Part shown: positions 11,760-24,759 of the stretch, in pieces
Layout of the letters: each line of letters begins with the position of its first letter
Numbering within the stretch: position 1 is the stretch's first letter
Assembly: GCF_001053095.1 (NCBI RefSeq)
Contig: NZ_CGBP01000007.1
Location: 1 to 64,000, forward strand
Source of the DNA: Yersinia similis
GTDB taxonomy: Bacteria > Pseudomonadota > Gammaproteobacteria > Enterobacterales > Enterobacteriaceae
DNA length: 64,000 nucleotides
Reading direction: 5' to 3'
The notes under the pieces: generated by a model
Told to the model about the DNA's origin: nothing
The model's database searches: none
What the model saw: only the letters and a program-made list of their open reading frames with translations
Position numbers and translations under genes: made by a program

Positions 11760-12546
11760 CCAGACGCTAAGTGACAGTGAATTTTTACGCTATAGCCGCC
11801 AACTGCTACTGGAAGATATCGGACCAGAAGGGCAACTAAAGCTAAAGGGCGCCAGTGTGCTGATTGTTGGCCTCGGTGGGTTGGGTTCCCCCGCCGCGCT
11901 CTATCTGGCCGCCGCCGGTGTCGGTCAGTTACTACTGGCTGACGATGACCAGTTGGATCTCACTAATTTGCAGCGCCAGATCCTGTATCGCACAGCAGAT
12001 ATCGGCCAAACGTTATCGAACCCCGCCTCATCGGTTAGCCACAATAAGGCCCGGTTAGCGCAATGCCATTTGCAGCAGCTCAATCCACAGATCCGTATTG
12101 TCGCACTGGATACACGTCTGACAGGAGAAGTGTTGACCGATGCTATCGCTAATGCAGATTTAGTTCTGGATTGCAGTGACAACATGGAGACCCGCCATCA
12201 GGTGAATGCCGCCTGTGTCGCGGCACAGAAGCCGTTAATCAGCGGCAGTGCTGTGGGGTTTAGTGGACAACTGTTGGTGATTGAACCGCCCTATTCTCAA
12301 GGCTGCTACGCCTGTATTTATCCAGATAAAGATCTGCCTCAGCGTAACTGCCGTACCGCCGGTGTTCTGGGGCCGGTGGTCGGTGTCATCGGCACATTGC
12401 AGGCGCTGGAAGCCATTAAAATGCTCGCGGGGATACCATTAGCGCTGAGCGGAAAATTACGGCTATTTGATGGCAAACAGCAGAGTTGGAGCACCCTGCA
12501 ACTGACAAAGGCAGCTCATTGCCCGGCGTGTGGAGGTGGCTTGTGA
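11749..12546 (+). CDS. thiF: ThiS adenylyltransferase ThiF
   Basis: ThiF adenylates the C-terminal glycine of ThiS so that sulphur can be loaded for thiazole synthesis; it belongs to the E1/MoeB family. The 265-residue protein begins with [14 protein letters not shown], then the nucleotide-binding loop [19 protein letters not shown] (about residues 41-59), the DNLQRQ-type strand as [24 protein letters not shown], and zinc cysteines in CYACIYP and CPACGG. The stop overlaps the thiS GTG start. Confidence 0.96.
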
Positions 12547-12758
12547 AGACCAATCACATACCAATAATGCTCAATGACCAGCCATTAGAGGTGGAGTGCA
12601 ATATCACCGCCGAGATGCTGCTCAACCAACTTAAACACCACCAGCCAGGAACCGCACTGGCTATTAATCAGGTCATTATTCCGCGCGCCGATTGGCAAAA
12701 TCATCGGTTGCAAGCGGGTGATAATATTTTGCTGTTCCAAGCCATTGCCGGAGGCTGA
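12543..12758 (+). CDS. thiS: Sulphur carrier protein ThiS
   Basis: ThiS is a ubiquitin-fold protein whose C-terminal thiocarboxylate donates sulphur to the thiazole ring. The product is 71 residues from GTG 12543 and ends IAGG; the terminal Gly-Gly is the diagnostic site of adenylation by Thi[10 protein letters not shown] and [11 protein letters not shown] match the family. I choose GTG 12543 because GGAGGT sits five bases upstream; ATG 12567 would give a 63-residue protein and has no clear ribosome-binding site. Overlaps the thiF stop (GTGA) and ends one base before thiG. Confidence 0.92.
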   Translation: MKTNHIPIMLNDQPLEVECNITAEMLLNQLKHHQPGTALAINQVIIPRADWQNHRLQAGDNILLFQAIAGG

Positions 12759-12759
12759 C

Positions 12760-13575
12760 ATGCTGAAAATTGCCGATACTACTTTTACGTCTCGTTTATT
12801 TACGGGCACAGGGAAGTTCTCCTCTCCCGAACTGATGCTGGAAGCACTCCGCGCCTCGGGTTCACAACTTATTACCATGGCCATGAAGCGCGTTGACTTA
12901 CAGTCAGGAAACGACGCGATCCTCGCACCATTGCGGCAGTTGGGAGTGCGCTTACTGCCTAATACATCCGGTGCCAAAACCGCTGAGGAAGCTATTTTTG
13001 CCGCACGTCTGGCCCGCGAAGCCTTGAATACCCATTGGGTAAAACTGGAAATTCATCCAGATGTGAGATATTTGCTACCTGACCCGATAGAAACGCTCAA
13101 GGCCGCCGAAGTGCTGGTGAAAGAGGGGTTTGTTGTTTTACCTTACTGTGGTGCTGACCCCGTATTGTGTAAACGACTGGAAGAAGTGGGTTGTGCCGCG
13201 GTGATGCCATTAGGCTCACCGATAGGATCTAATTTGGGGTTACGTACTCGCGACTTCCTGCAAATTATTATCGAACAATCTAAAGTCCCGGTCGTCGTTG
13301 ATGCGGGCATTGGTGCACCGAGCCATGCCCTTGAAGCACTGGAGCTGGGTGCCGATGCCGTACTGGTGAATACTGCAATTGCCGTAGCTCATTCCCCGGT
13401 GCAGATGGCCCATGCTTTCCGGCTAGCGGTTGAATCTGGCGAACTGGCACGCTTGGCTGGGCTTGGCGCTTCACAGTTCAATCCTTCACAACCTAATACA
13501 TTACAACTACAAGCCACCGCCACCAGCCCACTAACGGGTTTCCTCAGTCAACTTGAGGAGCAAAACCATGTCTGA
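12760..13575 (+). CDS. thiG: Thiazole synthase ThiG
   Basis: ThiG builds thiazole phosphate from deoxyxylulose phosphate, dehydroglycine and ThiS thiocarboxylate. The 271-residue TIM-barrel protein starts [20 protein letters not shown] and has [30 protein letters not shown] (Schiff-base lysine), [37 protein letters not shown] and [14 protein letters not shown]. The C-terminal tail is somewhat longer than in E. coli. ATG 12760 is preceded by CGGAGG. It overlaps thiH by eight bases. Confidence 0.96.
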   Translation: MLKIADTTFTSRLFTGTGKFSSPELMLEALRASGSQLITMAMKRVDLQSGNDAILAPLRQLGVRLLPNTSGAKTAEEAIFAARLAREALNTHWVKLEIHPDVRYLLPDPIETLKAAEVLVKEGFVVLPYCGADPVLCKRLEEVGCAAVMPLGSPIGSNLGLRTRDFLQIIIEQSKVPVVVDAGIGAPSHALEALELGADAVLVNTAIAVAHSPVQMAHAFRLAVESGELARLAGLGASQFNPSQPNTLQLQATATSPLTGFLSQLEEQNHV

Positions 13576-14698
13576 AGACTTCAACCAGCGCTGGCAACAG
13601 TTGGACTGGGACGATATCGCCTTAACCATCAACAGTAAAAAACCCGCAGACGTTGAACGGGCGCTGAATGCCATCAAGCCCACCCGCGAAGATTTGATGG
13701 CGCTCATTTCCCCCGCCGCACTGGCTTACCTGGAGCCAATGGCACAGAAGGCCCAACAACTGACACGCCAACGTTTTGGGAATACGGTCAGTTTTTATGT
13801 GCCGCTTTATCTTTCCAATCTGTGTGCTAATGATTGCACTTACTGCGGCTTCTCGATGAGTAATCGCATCAAACGCAAGACATTGGATGAAGCGGAGATT
13901 ATCCGAGAGTGTGAAGCCATCAAAGCGCTGGGTTTTGAGCACTTGCTGCTAGTAACCGGAGAGCACCAGACAAAAGTAGGAATGGATTATTTTCGCCGTC
14001 ACCTCCCTACGATCCGCAGTAGGTTCAGTTCGCTAATGATGGAGGTTCAGCCATTGGCAGAAGATGAATATGCTGAATTAAAGGCGCTGGGATTAGATGG
14101 CGTGATGGTTTACCAGGAAACCTATCACCCAGCGACGTATCAGCAGCACCATTTGCGGGGTCATAAGCAGGATTTTCACTGGCGGCTGGCAACCCCAGAT
14201 CGTTTGGGCCGTGCGGGGATCGACAAGATCGGATTGGGTGCCTTGATTGGCTTATCTAATAGTTGGCGTACCGACTGTTATATGTTGGCGGAGCACCTGT
14301 TTTATTTGCAACAAACTTACTGGCAAACCCGTTATTCGATCTCTTTCCCACGCTTGCGTCCGTGCGCTGGCGGGATTGAACCTGCATCCATCATGAGTGA
14401 GCCACAACTGCTGCAACTGATCTGCGCCTTTCGCCTATTTGCACCTGATGTGGAACTGTCGTTGTCTACCCGAGAATCACCTTTCTTCCGCGATAATGTC
14501 ATTCCGCTTGCCATCAATAATGTCAGTGCTGGGTCAAAAACCCAACCGGGGGGTTATGCTGATGATCATCCCGAACTGGAACAATTTGCGCCCCATGATA
14601 ACCGCTCCCCGAAACAGGTCGCACAAGCGTTAACAAAAGCAGGCTTACAGCCCGTGTGGAAAGATTGGGATAGCCATTTAGGCCGTTCATTGCGATAA
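13568..14698 (+). CDS. thiH: 2-iminoacetate synthase (tyrosine lyase) ThiH
   Basis: ThiH is a radical SAM enzyme that cleaves tyrosine to dehydroglycine and p-cresol, feeding ThiG. The 376-residue protein carries the cluster motif [11 protein letters not shown] (CX3CX2C, about residues 84-94), followed by [25 protein letters not shown] and [11 protein letters not shown]. The start is ATG 13568 (MSEDFNQRW) with GAGGAG upstream; an in-frame start 15 bases earlier is less likely. It is the last gene of the thi operon and faces rpoC convergently. Confidence 0.96.
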   Translation: MSEDFNQRWQQLDWDDIALTINSKKPADVERALNAIKPTREDLMALISPAALAYLEPMAQKAQQLTRQRFGNTVSFYVPLYLSNLCANDCTYCGFSMSNRIKRKTLDEAEIIRECEAIKALGFEHLLLVTGEHQTKVGMDYFRRHLPTIRSRFSSLMMEVQPLAEDEYAELKALGLDGVMVYQETYHPATYQQHHLRGHKQDFHWRLATPDRLGRAGIDKIGLGALIGLSNSWRTDCYMLAEHLFYLQQTYWQTRYSISFPRLRPCAGGIEPASIMSEPQLLQLICAFRLFAPDVELSLSTRESPFFRDNVIPLAINNVSAGSKTQPGGYADDHPELEQFAPHDNRSPKQVAQALTKAGLQPVWKDWDSHLGRSLR

Positions 14699-14894
14699 CC
14701 GAGTTCACGTAATATTGAAAAACCGCCCGAAGGCGTAATATCAGTGAGTTACACCACTGGCTGGTATTACACCGTTGCATTTCATTATTTGTTCTTAATA
14801 TGCCGCTAAAAATCAGAGATAACTTAGTTTGATGTGCAATTGGAACATTGAAAGTAATTTTGATAAAAAAATCGTGATAAAAATAAGCAAAAAA

Positions 14895-14919
14895 AAACGG
14901 CCCGAGAAGAGGGCCGTTT
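14895..14919 (-). terminator. Intrinsic terminator of the rpoBC transcript
   Basis: AAACGGCCC...GGGCCGTTT forms a GC-rich hairpin with a 7-nt loop. On the minus strand it is followed by a run of eight or more T (14888-14897), a textbook intrinsic terminator 28 bp after the rpoC stop. Confidence 0.93.
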
Positions 14920-14947
14920 GTCTATCAAAAACCCGCAGGCAAAGAGA

Positions 14948-17900
14948 TTAGCCTTTGTTGTTACCAAAACCGGCGTTAAGCAATTCGGCCAGGTTTGCAG
15001 TCGCTTCATCCGCGCTGACTTGTGGAACAACAGGAGCTTCACCCTGTGCTTTACGGCGCATACGATCCTGATGATAAGCATAACCAGTACCGGCTGGGAT
15101 CAGACGGCCTACGATTACGTTTTCTTTCAGGCCGCGCAGTTCATCACGTTTACCGGCAACTGCCGCTTCAGTAAGAACGCGCGTGGTTTCCTGGAACGAA
15201 GCCGCAGAGATGAAGGACTCGGTCGCCAAGGATGCCTTGGTGATACCCAGCAGGTCACGGGTGAACGTAGCCTCGATTTTGCCTTCTGCTGCCAGCTTAC
15301 GGTTAGCGATTTTAACGCGGGACATTTCTGCCTGCTCGCCTTCCAGGAAGTCGGTGCTACCTGCATCAACGATAGTGCCTTTACGCAGCATCTGACGAAC
15401 GATAACTTCAATGTGTTTATCGTTAATCTTAACGCCTTGCAGACGGTAAACTTCCTGCACTTCGTTGGTGATGTAGCGGGTAACCGCGTGAACGCCACGC
15501 AGACGCAGAATATCATGTGGAGATTCTGGGCCATCGGAAACCACATCACCGCGTTCCACAACTTCACCTTCGAACACGTTAAGCTGACGCCATTTCGGAA
15601 TCATCTCTTCGTATGCATCGCTACCATCCAACGGTGAGATCACCAGACGACGCTTGCCTTTGGTCTCTTTACCGAACGAGATGATCCCGCTGATTTCAGC
15701 CAGGATTGCAGGCTCTTTCGGACGGCGTGCTTCGAACAAGTCAGCAACACGTGGCAGACCACCGGTAATATCCTTGGTACCGCTTGATTCCTGAGGAATA
15801 CGCGCCAGGGTATCACCCGCACCGATCTGAATACCGTCTTCCAGCTGTACAATCGCTTTACCTGGCAGGAAGTATTGAGCAGGCATATCAGTACCTGGGA
15901 TCAATACATCGTTGCCTTTGGCATCAACGATTTTCAGTGCTGGACGCAGATCTTTACCGCTACCCGTACGCTCTGCACTGTCCAGAACCACCAGAGAAGA
16001 CAAACCAGTCAGTTCGTCGGTCTGGCGAGTAATGGTCTGGCCATCAACCATGTCGGCGAAGCGAATGAAACCGCTCACTTCGGTGACCACTGGCATGATG
16101 TGCGGATCCCAGTTAGCAACGGTTTCGCCGCCCTGAACTTCTGCGCCATCGCCTTTAGCCATTACCGCACCGTAAGGCACTTTATAGCTTTCTTTGGTAC
16201 GACCGAATTCGTCGATCAGCTTCAGCTCGGTATTACGAGACGTAATAACCAGCTTGCCAGCCGCATTGGTCACGAACTTGACGTTGCTCAGTTTCAAGCT
16301 GCCTTTGTTCTTAACCTGGATGCTGGATTCTGCTGCCGCACGAGATGCCGCACCACCGATGTGGAACGTACGCATCGTAAGCTGAGTACCCGGCTCACCG
16401 ATGGACTGTGCTGCAATAACACCAACCGCTTCACCTTTGTTGATGATGTGACCACGTGCCAGGTCGCGACCATAGCAGTTAGCACACACACCGAAGTCAG
16501 TTTCACAGCTTACTACGGAGCGAACTTTAACGCTGTCGACGGAGTTTTCTTCTAACAGATCACACCATTTTTCGTCCAGCAGGGTGTTACGCGGAACCAG
16601 AATATCAGCCGAACCGGGCTTGATAACTTCTTCTGCGGTCACACGACCCAGTACGCGATCACGCAGTGGCTCTTTAACATCACCACCTTCGATAACCGGG
16701 GTCATCACGATACCATTATGGGTACCACAATCATCCTCAGTCACCACCAGATCCTGTGCCACGTCAACTAAACGACGGGTCAGGTAACCGGAGTTCGCAG
16801 TTTTCAATGCGGTATCCGCCAAACCTTTACGCGCACCGTGGGTTGAGATGAAGTACTGAAGTACGTTCAAACCTTCACGGAAGTTCGCAGTGATTGGCGT
16901 TTCAATGATCGAGCCGTCTGGCTTAGCCATCAGACCACGCATACCTGCCAGCTGACGAATCTGTGCGGCAGAACCACGCGCACCGGAGTCGGCCATCATG
17001 AAGATGCTGTTGAATGAAACTTGCTGTTCAACAACGCCATCACGGTTGACAACATCCTCAACCGACAAGTTATCCATCATCGCTTTAGCAACACGTTCGT
17101 TAGCCGCAGCCCAGATATCGATCACTTTGTTATAACGTTCGCCTGCCGTTACCAGACCAGATTGGAACTGCTCTTGGATCTCAGCAACTTCAGTTTCAGC
17201 TTCTTCGATGATCCCCGCTTTCGCTTCTGGGATAACCATGTCATCGATACCTACAGAGGCGCCTGAGCGTGCTGCGTAAGCAAAACCGGTGTACATGATT
17301 TGGTCAGCAAAGATAACCGTTGGCTTCAAGCCCAAGATGCGGTAACAAGTGTTCAGCATCTTGGAGATAGCTTTTTTGCCCAGCGGCTGGTTAACGATAG
17401 AGTAAGGCAGGCCTTGCGGGACGATCATCCACAAAATAGCCCGGCCTACAGTCGTATCAATAATGCTGGTACGCGTAATGCTTTCGCCTTCGGTATTACG
17501 AATTTCTTCGGTAATACGTACTTTTACGCGGGCATGCAGAGATGCCAGGCCAGCGCGATAAATACGCTCAGCTTCTTTCGGACCAGTCAGAACCATGCCT
17601 TCGCCTTTGGCGTTAACACAGTCGCGGGTCATGTAATACAGACCCAATACAACGTCCTGAGAAGGAACGATGATTGGCTCGCCGTTCGCTGGTGACAGGA
17701 TGTTGTTGGTAGACATCATTAACGCACGCGCTTCTAACTGAGCTTCCAGTGTCAGCGGTACGTGAACAGCCATTTGGTCACCATCGAAGTCGGCGTTATA
17801 TGCCGCACAAACCAATGGGTGCAACTGGATTGCCTTACCTTCGATCAGAACCGGTTCAAACGCCTGGATACCCAAACGGTGAAGGGTTGGTGCACGGTTC

Positions 17901-19168
17901 AGCAGCACTGGGTGTTCGCGGATAACTTCATCCAGGATATCCCAAACAACTGCTTCTTCACGCTCAACCATCTTCTTGGCTGCTTTGATAGTGGTAGCAA
18001 GACCACGCAGTTCCAGCTTGCCATAGATGAACGGTTTGAACAGCTCAAGAGCCATTTTCTTAGGCAGACCGCACTGATGCAGACGCAGGTATGGACCAAC
18101 GGTAATAACCGAACGACCTGAGTAGTCAACACGTTTACCCAGCAAGTTCTGACGGAAACGACCTTGCTTACCTTTGATCATGTCAGCCAGTGACTTCAAC
18201 GGACGCTTGTTAGAGCCGGTAATCGCACGACCGCGACGGCCGTTATCCAGCAATGCATCGACTGCTTCTTGCAGCATACGCTTTTCGTTACGTACGATGA
18301 TGTCCGGTGCCGCCAAGTCCAGCAGGCGTTTTAGACGGTTGTTACGGTTGATCACGCGACGATACAAATCGTTCAGATCGGAAGTCGCAAAGCGACCACC
18401 ATCCAACGGAACCAATGGACGTAGATCTGGCGGCAACACAGGCAGCACAGTCAGGATCATCCACTCTGGCTTGTTGCCAGACTGTACGAACGCTTCCAGC
18501 AACTTGATACGCTTGGTCAGCTTCTTACGCTTGGTTTCAGAATTTGTTTCGTTCAATTCTTCACGCAGGATCTCGCACTCAGCTTCCAGATCCATGTTTT
18601 TCAACAGGGCCTGAATAGCCTCGGCGCCCATTTTCGCGTCGAACTCATCACCAAACTCTTCCAACGCATCCAGATACTGCTCTTCAGTCAGAATCTGGCG
18701 ACGTTCCAGGTTGGTCATACCGCCTTCAATAACCACATAGGATTCGAAGTACAGTACACGTTCGATATCACGTAATGGCATATCCAGCAGCAAACCGATG
18801 CGAGATGGCAGCGATTTCAGGAACCAGATGTGCGCAGTTGGAGACGCCAGTTCGATGTGACCCATACGCTCACGGCGCACTTTAGTTTGAGTCACTTCAA
18901 CGCCGCATTTCTCACAAATAACACCACGGTGTTTTAAACGCTTGTACTTACCGCACAGGCATTCGTAATCTTTTACTGGGCCAAAGATACGGGCGCAGAA
19001 AAGGCCGTCACGTTCTGGTTTGAACGTACGGTAGTTAATGGTTTCCGGCTTTTTAACTTCACCGAATGACCATGAACGGATCATGTCTGGCGATGCCAGA
19101 GCAATTTTGATCGCATCAAACTCTTCGGTCTTAGTTTGCGCTTTCAGAAACTTTAATAAGTCTTTCAC
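14948..19168 (-). CDS. rpoC: RNA polymerase beta' subunit RpoC
   Basis: The largest RNA polymerase subunit, forming the clamp and most of the active site. From the GTG at 19168 ([16 protein letters not shown]) the protein is 1406 residues, as in relatives; earlier frame extension reads the spacer. Zinc site 1 is C70, C72, C85 and C88. The catalytic magnesium motif NADFDGD is near residue 460. [19 protein letters not shown] belongs to the bridge-helix/trigger-loop region, and the second zinc site uses the cysteines around [17 protein letters not shown] sits seven bases before GTG. rpoB lies 128 bp upstream, an unusually roomy spacer. Confidence 0.98.
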   Translation of the reverse strand: MKDLLKFLKAQTKTEEFDAIKIALASPDMIRSWSFGEVKKPETINYRTFKPERDGLFCARIFGPVKDYECLCGKYKRLKHRGVICEKCGVEVTQTKVRRERMGHIELASPTAHIWFLKSLPSRIGLLLDMPLRDIERVLYFESYVVIEGGMTNLERRQILTEEQYLDALEEFGDEFDAKMGAEAIQALLKNMDLEAECEILREELNETNSETKRKKLTKRIKLLEAFVQSGNKPEWMILTVLPVLPPDLRPLVPLDGGRFATSDLNDLYRRVINRNNRLKRLLDLAAPDIIVRNEKRMLQEAVDALLDNGRRGRAITGSNKRPLKSLADMIKGKQGRFRQNLLGKRVDYSGRSVITVGPYLRLHQCGLPKKMALELFKPFIYGKLELRGLATTIKAAKKMVEREEAVVWDILDEVIREHPVLLNRAPTLHRLGIQAFEPVLIEGKAIQLHPLVCAAYNADFDGDQMAVHVPLTLEAQLEARALMMSTNNILSPANGEPIIVPSQDVVLGLYYMTRDCVNAKGEGMVLTGPKEAERIYRAGLASLHARVKVRITEEIRNTEGESITRTSIIDTTVGRAILWMIVPQGLPYSIVNQPLGKKAISKMLNTCYRILGLKPTVIFADQIMYTGFAYAARSGASVGIDDMVIPEAKAGIIEEAETEVAEIQEQFQSGLVTAGERYNKVIDIWAAANERVAKAMMDNLSVEDVVNRDGVVEQQVSFNSIFMMADSGARGSAAQIRQLAGMRGLMAKPDGSIIETPITANFREGLNVLQYFISTHGARKGLADTALKTANSGYLTRRLVDVAQDLVVTEDDCGTHNGIVMTPVIEGGDVKEPLRDRVLGRVTAEEVIKPGSADILVPRNTLLDEKWCDLLEENSVDSVKVRSVVSCETDFGVCANCYGRDLARGHIINKGEAVGVIAAQSIGEPGTQLTMRTFHIGGAASRAAAESSIQVKNKGSLKLSNVKFVTNAAGKLVITSRNTELKLIDEFGRTKESYKVPYGAVMAKGDGAEVQGGETVANWDPHIMPVVTEVSGFIRFADMVDGQTITRQTDELTGLSSLVVLDSAERTGSGKDLRPALKIVDAKGNDVLIPGTDMPAQYFLPGKAIVQLEDGIQIGAGDTLARIPQESSGTKDITGGLPRVADLFEARRPKEPAILAEISGIISFGKETKGKRRLVISPLDGSDAYEEMIPKWRQLNVFEGEVVERGDVVSDGPESPHDILRLRGVHAVTRYITNEVQEVYRLQGVKINDKHIEVIVRQMLRKGTIVDAGSTDFLEGEQAEMSRVKIANRKLAAEGKIEATFTRDLLGITKASLATESFISAASFQETTRVLTEAAVAGKRDELRGLKENVIVGRLIPAGTGYAYHQDRMRRKAQGEAPVVPQVSADEATANLAELLNAGFGNNKG

Positions 19169-19205
19169 GGATTGGCTCCTGTCGGAGTTAGACCTGATAG
19201 GCACC

Positions 19206-19227
19206 CAAACCTAAGAACCTAGGTTTG
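19206..19227 (-). other. Hairpin in the rpoB-rpoC spacer
   Basis: CAAACCTA (19206-19213) and TAGGTTTG (19220-19227) form a perfect 8-bp stem with a 6-nt loop, 38 bp before the rpoC start. No U tract follows on the minus strand, so termination is unlikely; RNA processing or stability is possible. Confidence 0.6.
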
Positions 19228-19296
19228 AGCGCCCCTGTGACCAGTGCGAACCACCAGCAAACTCCCGGCTATGAGAGCTTGCCGTCTGGTGAAGAG

Positions 19297-22200
19297 TTAC
19301 TCTTCTTCCAGCTCGATATTGATGCCCAGAGAGCGGATTTCTTTCAACAATACGTTGAAGGACTCCGGCATTCCTGGTTCCATACGGTGATCGCCATCCA
19401 CGATGTTTTTGTACATCTTGGTACGGCCGTTTACATCGTCGGACTTGACGGTAAGCATTTCTTGCAATGTGTACGCGGCGCCATAAGCTTCCAACGCCCA
19501 CACTTCCATCTCACCGAAGCGCTGACCACCGAACTGAGCTTTACCACCCAGCGGCTGCTGAGTAACCAAGCTATAAGAACCGGTAGAACGCGCATGCATC
19601 TTGTCATCAACCAAGTGGTTCAGTTTCAGCATGTACATGTAGCCGACAGTAACCTGGCGTTCAAATTGCTCACCGGTACGGCCGTCAAACAAGGTAATCT
19701 GACCAGACGTTGGCAGGCCACCCAGCTGTAACAGTTCCTTGATTTCTTTCTCTGTCGCACCATCGAAGACTGGCGTTGCGATTGGCATACCTTTTTTCAG
19801 GTTCTCTGCCAGACGCAGTACTTCGTCATCGGTAAAGGTGCTCAGATCAACTTTCTGACAAACGTTGTCGCCCAGATCGTAGGCCTTCTGAATGAACTCA
19901 CGCAGTTTGGCAACTTCTTCCTGCTTCTTGAGCATGGCGTTGATTTTCTCGCCGATACCCTTCGCTGCCATCCCTAAGTGGGTTTCCAAAATCTGACCGA
20001 TGTTCATACGCGATGGTACGCCCAGCGGGTTCAGAACGATGTCTACCGGCGTACCGTTTTCATCGTAAGGCATATCTTCGATTGGGTTAATCTTAGAGAT
20101 AACACCTTTGTTACCGTGACGACCGGCCATTTTATCACCCGGTTGAATCTGACGTTTAACCGCCAGATACACCTTGACGATTTTCAGCACACCAGGTGCC
20201 AGATCATCGCCTTGGGTAATTTTACGACGCTTGGCATCCATCTTCTTCTCGAATTCGGATTTCATTTCGTCGTACTGCTCTGCCAACTGTTCCAGCTGGT
20301 TTTGCTTGTCTTCGTCGGTCAGGCCCAGTTCCAGCCAGCGTTCACGTGGTAACTTGCTCAGCTTCTCTGCTTCGATGCCACCAGAAACCAGTACCGCGTG
20401 GATACGTGCAAACAAGCCCGCTTCCAGGATCTGCAACTCTTCAGTCAGGTCTTTCTTAGCCTGCTTCAGTTGCATCTCTTCGATTTCCAATGCACGTTTG
20501 TCTTTTTCTACGCCATCGCGAGTAAAGACCTGTACGTCGATAACCGTACCAGAAACACCGTTTGGTACACGCAGAGAAGAGTCTTTAACATCAGACGCTT
20601 TCTCACCGAAGATCGCACGTAACAGTTTCTCTTCTGGCGTCAGTTGGGTTTCACCTTTAGGCGTTACCTTACCAACCAGAATGTCACCGCCAGTCACTTC
20701 AGCACCGATATACACGATACCGGATTCATCTAATTTGGAGAGTGCTGCTTCACCCACGTTCGGGATATCGGCAGTGATCTCTTCAGGCCCTAACTTGGTG
20801 TCGCGTGACACACATGCCAATTCCTGAATATGGATGGTTGTGAAGCGATCTTCTTGCACCACGCGCTCGGAGACCAAGATGGAGTCTTCGAAGTTGTAGC
20901 CGTTCCAAGGCATGAACGCTACGCGCATGTTCTGACCCAATGCCAGTTCGCCCAGGTCTGTCGATGGGCCATCTGCCAGCACGTCACCGCGCTCGATTGG
21001 CTCACCCAGATTCACACAAGGCATCTGGTTGATACAGGTGTTCTGGTTAGAACGGGTGTATTTGGTCAGGTTATAAATATCAATGCCTGCTTCGCCTGGG
21101 TACATCTCATCTTCGTTAACTTTAATAACGATACGGGATGCATCTACGTACTGAACAGTACCGCCACGTTTGGCTACAGAGGTTACCCCTGAGTCAACCG
21201 CCACTGCACGTTCCATACCAGTACCCACTAACGGCTTATCAGCACGCAGAGTAGGAACCGCCTGACGTTGCATGTTCGCACCCATCAAGGCACGGTTGGC
21301 GTCATCGTGTTCCAAGAATGGAATCAGAGAAGCACCAACGGATACGATTTGCTGAGTAGATACGTCCATGTAGTCAACTTGCTCGCGGCTAAACAGGCTT
21401 GATTCGCCTTTGCTACGACAAGTAACCAAATCTTCTAAAAAGCGGCCTTCATCATCCAGGTTGGAGTTCGCCTGAGCGATAACGAAGTTGCCTTCTTCAA
21501 TAGCAGACAGATAGTTAATTTCATCGGTCACCACACCATCACGTACACGACGATAAGGTGTTTCCAGGAAACCATACTCGTTAGTCTGTGCATATACAGA
21601 CAAGGAGTTGATCAAACCGATGTTTGGACCTTCTGGCGTTTCGATTGGACATACGCGACCGTAGTGAGTCGGGTGTACGTCTCGAACTTCAAAGCCAGCA
21701 CGTTCACGGGTCAAACCGCCCGGACCCAATGCAGAGATACGGCGCTTATGCGTAATCTCAGACAACGGGTTGTTCTGGTCCATAAATTGGGACAACTGGC
21801 TGGAACCAAAGAACTCTTTCACCGCAGCCGAAATAGGCTTGGCGTTGATCATGTCCTGCGGCATCAGAGTATCGAGGTCGCCCAGAGACAAACGCTCTTT
21901 AACTGCACGCTCAACACGAACTAGACCGACACGGAACTGGTTTTCAGCCATCTCGCCAACGGAACGAATACGACGGTTGCCTAAGTGGTCGATATCATCC
22001 ACTTCGCCTCTACCGTTACGGATATCAATGAGCTTTTTCATCACTTCAGTGATGTCTTCTTTGCTCAGGATACCGGAACCTTCGATCTCATCACGCAACA
22101 GAGAACGGTTGAACTTCATCCGGCCAACCGCAGATAAATCATAGCGGTCTTCGGAGAAGAACAGATTCTCAAACAGATTTTCAGCAGCTTCACGTGTTGG

Positions 22201-23325
22201 CGGCTCACCAGGGCGCATCATGCGATAGATCTCAACCAAGGCGCTCAGACGATCGCTGGTTGGGTCAACACGCAGGGTCTCGGAGATATAAGCACCGTGA
22301 TCCAGATCGTTGGTGAACAACGTTTCAATTTGCTTGTGGCCAGACTGGCTCAGCTTAGCCAGCAAATCCAGTGACAGCTCCATGTTAGCTGCACAGATCA
22401 GCTCACCGGTGCTCGCATCAACATAGTCTTTTGCAACAACTTTACCGGCAATGTATTCAACCGGTACTTCGATGCGATCAATGCCGTCTTTTTCAAGCTG
22501 GCGAATATGGCGAGCAGTAATACGACGCGCTTTCTCGACGTAAACTTTACCATTCGCTTCAATATCAAAGGATGCCGTTTCACCGCGCAGGCGCTCTGGA
22601 ACCAATTCCATCTGCAGCTTGTTATCACGAATCTCAAAGACCACTTTCTCAAAGAACAGATCCAGGATCTGTGCAGTGGTGAAATTCAATGCACGCAGAA
22701 TGATGGTTGCAGGCAATTTACGGCGACGGTCAATACGTACAAACAGGTTGTCTTTCGGATCAAACTCGAAATCTAACCATGAACCGCGGTAAGGGATGAT
22801 ACGTGCGTTGTACAGCACTTTACCCGATGAATGGGTTTTACCCTTATCGCTGTCAAAGAACACACCAGGACTACGGTGCAGCTGAGATACGATAACCCTC
22901 TCAGTACCATTAATAACAAAGGTACCATTTTCGGTCATGAGTGGAATTTCACCCATATAGACTTCTTGTTCTTTGATGTCTTTGACCGTACCTTCCGGAG
23001 CTTCCCGCTCATAGATAACCAGACGCAGTTTAACGCGCAGCGGTGCTGAATAAGTCACACCACGGATCTGGCACTCTTTGACGTCGAATACTGGCTCACC
23101 AAGACGGTAGCTAACGTATTGCAGCTCCGAATTGCCGCTGTAGCTCTGGATAGGAAAAACAGAACGGAATGCTGCTTCTAGTCCGTGCTGCCCTTCGGGA
23201 TCTTGCTCGATAAATTTCTGGAACGAGTCAAGTTGGATAGAAAGGAGATAAGGTATGTCCAAAACTTGTGGACGTTTACCAAAATCCTTACGAATACGTT
23301 TTTTCTCGGTATAGGAGTAAACCAT
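19297..23325 (-). CDS. rpoB: RNA polymerase beta subunit RpoB
   Basis: Second-largest RNA polymerase subunit. At 1342 residues it matches E. coli RpoB. It begins [19 protein letters not shown] and ends [10 protein letters not shown]. The rifampicin-binding cluster (about residues 507-534) reads wild type: [18 protein letters not shown] then [14 protein letters not shown], so rifampicin susceptibility is expected. Downstream [17 protein letters not shown] and [21 protein letters not shown] are universal catalytic motifs. Expression is set partly by the attenuator in the 342-bp gap after rplL. Confidence 0.98.
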   Translation of the reverse strand: MVYSYTEKKRIRKDFGKRPQVLDIPYLLSIQLDSFQKFIEQDPEGQHGLEAAFRSVFPIQSYSGNSELQYVSYRLGEPVFDVKECQIRGVTYSAPLRVKLRLVIYEREAPEGTVKDIKEQEVYMGEIPLMTENGTFVINGTERVIVSQLHRSPGVFFDSDKGKTHSSGKVLYNARIIPYRGSWLDFEFDPKDNLFVRIDRRRKLPATIILRALNFTTAQILDLFFEKVVFEIRDNKLQMELVPERLRGETASFDIEANGKVYVEKARRITARHIRQLEKDGIDRIEVPVEYIAGKVVAKDYVDASTGELICAANMELSLDLLAKLSQSGHKQIETLFTNDLDHGAYISETLRVDPTSDRLSALVEIYRMMRPGEPPTREAAENLFENLFFSEDRYDLSAVGRMKFNRSLLRDEIEGSGILSKEDITEVMKKLIDIRNGRGEVDDIDHLGNRRIRSVGEMAENQFRVGLVRVERAVKERLSLGDLDTLMPQDMINAKPISAAVKEFFGSSQLSQFMDQNNPLSEITHKRRISALGPGGLTRERAGFEVRDVHPTHYGRVCPIETPEGPNIGLINSLSVYAQTNEYGFLETPYRRVRDGVVTDEINYLSAIEEGNFVIAQANSNLDDEGRFLEDLVTCRSKGESSLFSREQVDYMDVSTQQIVSVGASLIPFLEHDDANRALMGANMQRQAVPTLRADKPLVGTGMERAVAVDSGVTSVAKRGGTVQYVDASRIVIKVNEDEMYPGEAGIDIYNLTKYTRSNQNTCINQMPCVNLGEPIERGDVLADGPSTDLGELALGQNMRVAFMPWNGYNFEDSILVSERVVQEDRFTTIHIQELACVSRDTKLGPEEITADIPNVGEAALSKLDESGIVYIGAEVTGGDILVGKVTPKGETQLTPEEKLLRAIFGEKASDVKDSSLRVPNGVSGTVIDVQVFTRDGVEKDKRALEIEEMQLKQAKKDLTEELQILEAGLFARIHAVLVSGGIEAEKLSKLPRERWLELGLTDEDKQNQLEQLAEQYDEMKSEFEKKMDAKRRKITQGDDLAPGVLKIVKVYLAVKRQIQPGDKMAGRHGNKGVISKINPIEDMPYDENGTPVDIVLNPLGVPSRMNIGQILETHLGMAAKGIGEKINAMLKKQEEVAKLREFIQKAYDLGDNVCQKVDLSTFTDDEVLRLAENLKKGMPIATPVFDGATEKEIKELLQLGGLPTSGQITLFDGRTGEQFERQVTVGYMYMLKLNHLVDDKMHARSTGSYSLVTQQPLGGKAQFGGQRFGEMEVWALEAYGAAYTLQEMLTVKSDDVNGRTKMYKNIVDGDHRMEPGMPESFNVLLKEIRSLGINIELEEE

Positions 23326-23596
23326 AGGGTTCCTCAGCTCGCTGATCAGTGACCCACTCTGTCCGCCCTAAACTAGGACAGGTCATGCAACACTATTATT
23401 TTGATCGAGAAGTCGAAACACTTCCCGGAATACTCTTTTCTATCACTCTTAAACCATTTCATCGCGTTACCTTGACTACCGAGCTACCCGAGTGGGTCGT
23501 AGCTGAGAACGCAGTATATTAAGTCGTCAATAGAAAGGAATATTAGGGGTTAGTCAGTAGCTAAACAGTGTGAAATGCTACTGACGCCCTACAGCG

Positions 23597-23636
23597 CAAA
23601 AAGGCTGATGACTAAAAAGTCACCAGCCATCAGCCT
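23597..23636 (-). terminator. rplL-rpoB transcriptional attenuator
   Basis: Read on the minus strand, GGCTGGTGACT pairs with AGTCATCAGCC (one wobble), followed by TTTTTGCGC. An upstream AGGCTGAT can pair alternatively with the second arm. The sequence is almost the same as the known E. coli attenuator that lets most transcripts end after rplL while a fraction reads into rpoBC. The rest of the 342-bp gap (23326-23596, 23637-23667) shows no gene. Confidence 0.9.
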
Positions 23637-23667
23637 ATAAAGTTAGGCTGCGAACTCAAAGCTAAAC

Positions 23668-24036
23668 TTACTTGATCTCAACAGAAGCACCAGCTTCTTC
23701 CAGAGATTTTTTCAGAGTCTCAGCTTCGTCTTTGTTCACGCCTTCTTTCAGAACTGCTGGTGCAGACTCAACCAGGTCTTTAGCTTCTTTCAAGCCCAGG
23801 CCAGTTGCGCCGCGAACAGCTTTGATTACTGCAACTTTGTTCTCGCCGAATGAAGCCAGAACAACGTCGAATTCAGTTTGTTCTTCTGCAGCTTCAACAG
23901 CAGCAGCAGGACCTGCAGCAACAGCAGCAGCTGAAACGCCGAATTTTTCTTCCATAGCGGAGATCAGTTCAACGATTTCCATTACAGACAGAGCTGCAAC
24001 GCCTTCCAGAATTTGGTCTTTAGTGATAGTTGACAT
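23668..24036 (-). CDS. rplL: 50S ribosomal protein L7/L12
   Basis: L7/L12 forms the multicopy stalk that recruits GTPase factors. The 122-residue acidic protein has the N-terminal dimerisation domain ([20 protein letters not shown]), an Ala/Glu-rich hinge ([18 protein letters not shown]) and the C-terminal factor-binding domain ([24 protein letters not shown]). It lies 66 bp downstream of rplJ and upstream of the attenuator. Confidence 0.98.
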   Translation of the reverse strand: MSTITKDQILEGVAALSVMEIVELISAMEEKFGVSAAAVAAGPAAAVEAAEEQTEFDVVLASFGENKVAVIKAVRGATGLGLKEAKDLVESAPAVLKEGVNKDEAETLKKSLEEAGASVEIK

Positions 24037-24102
24037 AACAAGTGTTCCTAAAATACAGAAATAGTTTATACGTTAAAAAGCAACGATGAAGAAAAAAGGC
24101 AA

Positions 24103-24600
24103 TTAAGCAGCTTCTTTCTGATCGCGCAGCGCAGCCAGAGTACGAACCAGCTTGCCAGCGGCAGCTTCTTTCATGGTTCCCATCAGACGTGCGATTGCTT
24201 CTTCGTAGGTTGGCAGAGTTGCCAAGCGGTCGATTTGAGCCGCAGGGATTAACTCGCCTTCAAAGGCTGCTGCTTTAACCTCAAATTTTGCATTATCTTT
24301 AGCAAATGCTTTGAACAGACGAGCAGCTGCGCCCGGATGTTCAGCAGAGAATGCAATCAAGGTTGGACCAACAAACGTGTCTTTCAGGCATTCGAATGGA
24401 GTGCCTTCAACAATGCGGCGCAGCAAGGTGTTACGAACAACTTGCATATGAACGCCAGCTTCACGACCTGCTCTACGCAGTTCAGTCATTTTATCAACGG
24501 TAACGCCACGGGAATCCGCAACAACCGCAGACAGCGCACCTTTGGCTACTTCTTTAACTTCAGCAACAATCGCTTGTTTGCCTTGAAGATTTAGTGCCAT
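24103..24600 (-). CDS. rplJ: 50S ribosomal protein L10
   Basis: L10 anchors L7/L12 dimers to 23S rRNA, and the L10-L7/L12 complex represses its own mRNA by binding the leader. The 165-residue protein starts [27 protein letters not shown] and contains [14 protein letters not shown] and the C-terminal L7/L12-binding helix ([16 protein letters not shown]). It is the first gene of the rplJL-rpoBC unit. Confidence 0.98.
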
Positions 24601-24759
24601 TAGTTCTTGCTCCTGGATTAACCGGAGAATAATTCCCCGGAACTCACGTCACCCAATTCACTACAAAATTGCCGTGAACGAGCGTTGAAACACGGTGAGC
24701 AGAATCCAGCAAAGACTATTCTTTATCATTCTTTATAAACAAATAAAGAAAGAAAAATT

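Noticed and set aside
20174..20827. Long antisense open frames inside rpoB and rpoC (for example 217 codons at 20174-20827 and 226 at 15875-16555)
   Set aside because: They lie opposite highly conserved, highly expressed genes, have no ribosome-binding sites and show compositional shadows of the coding strand.
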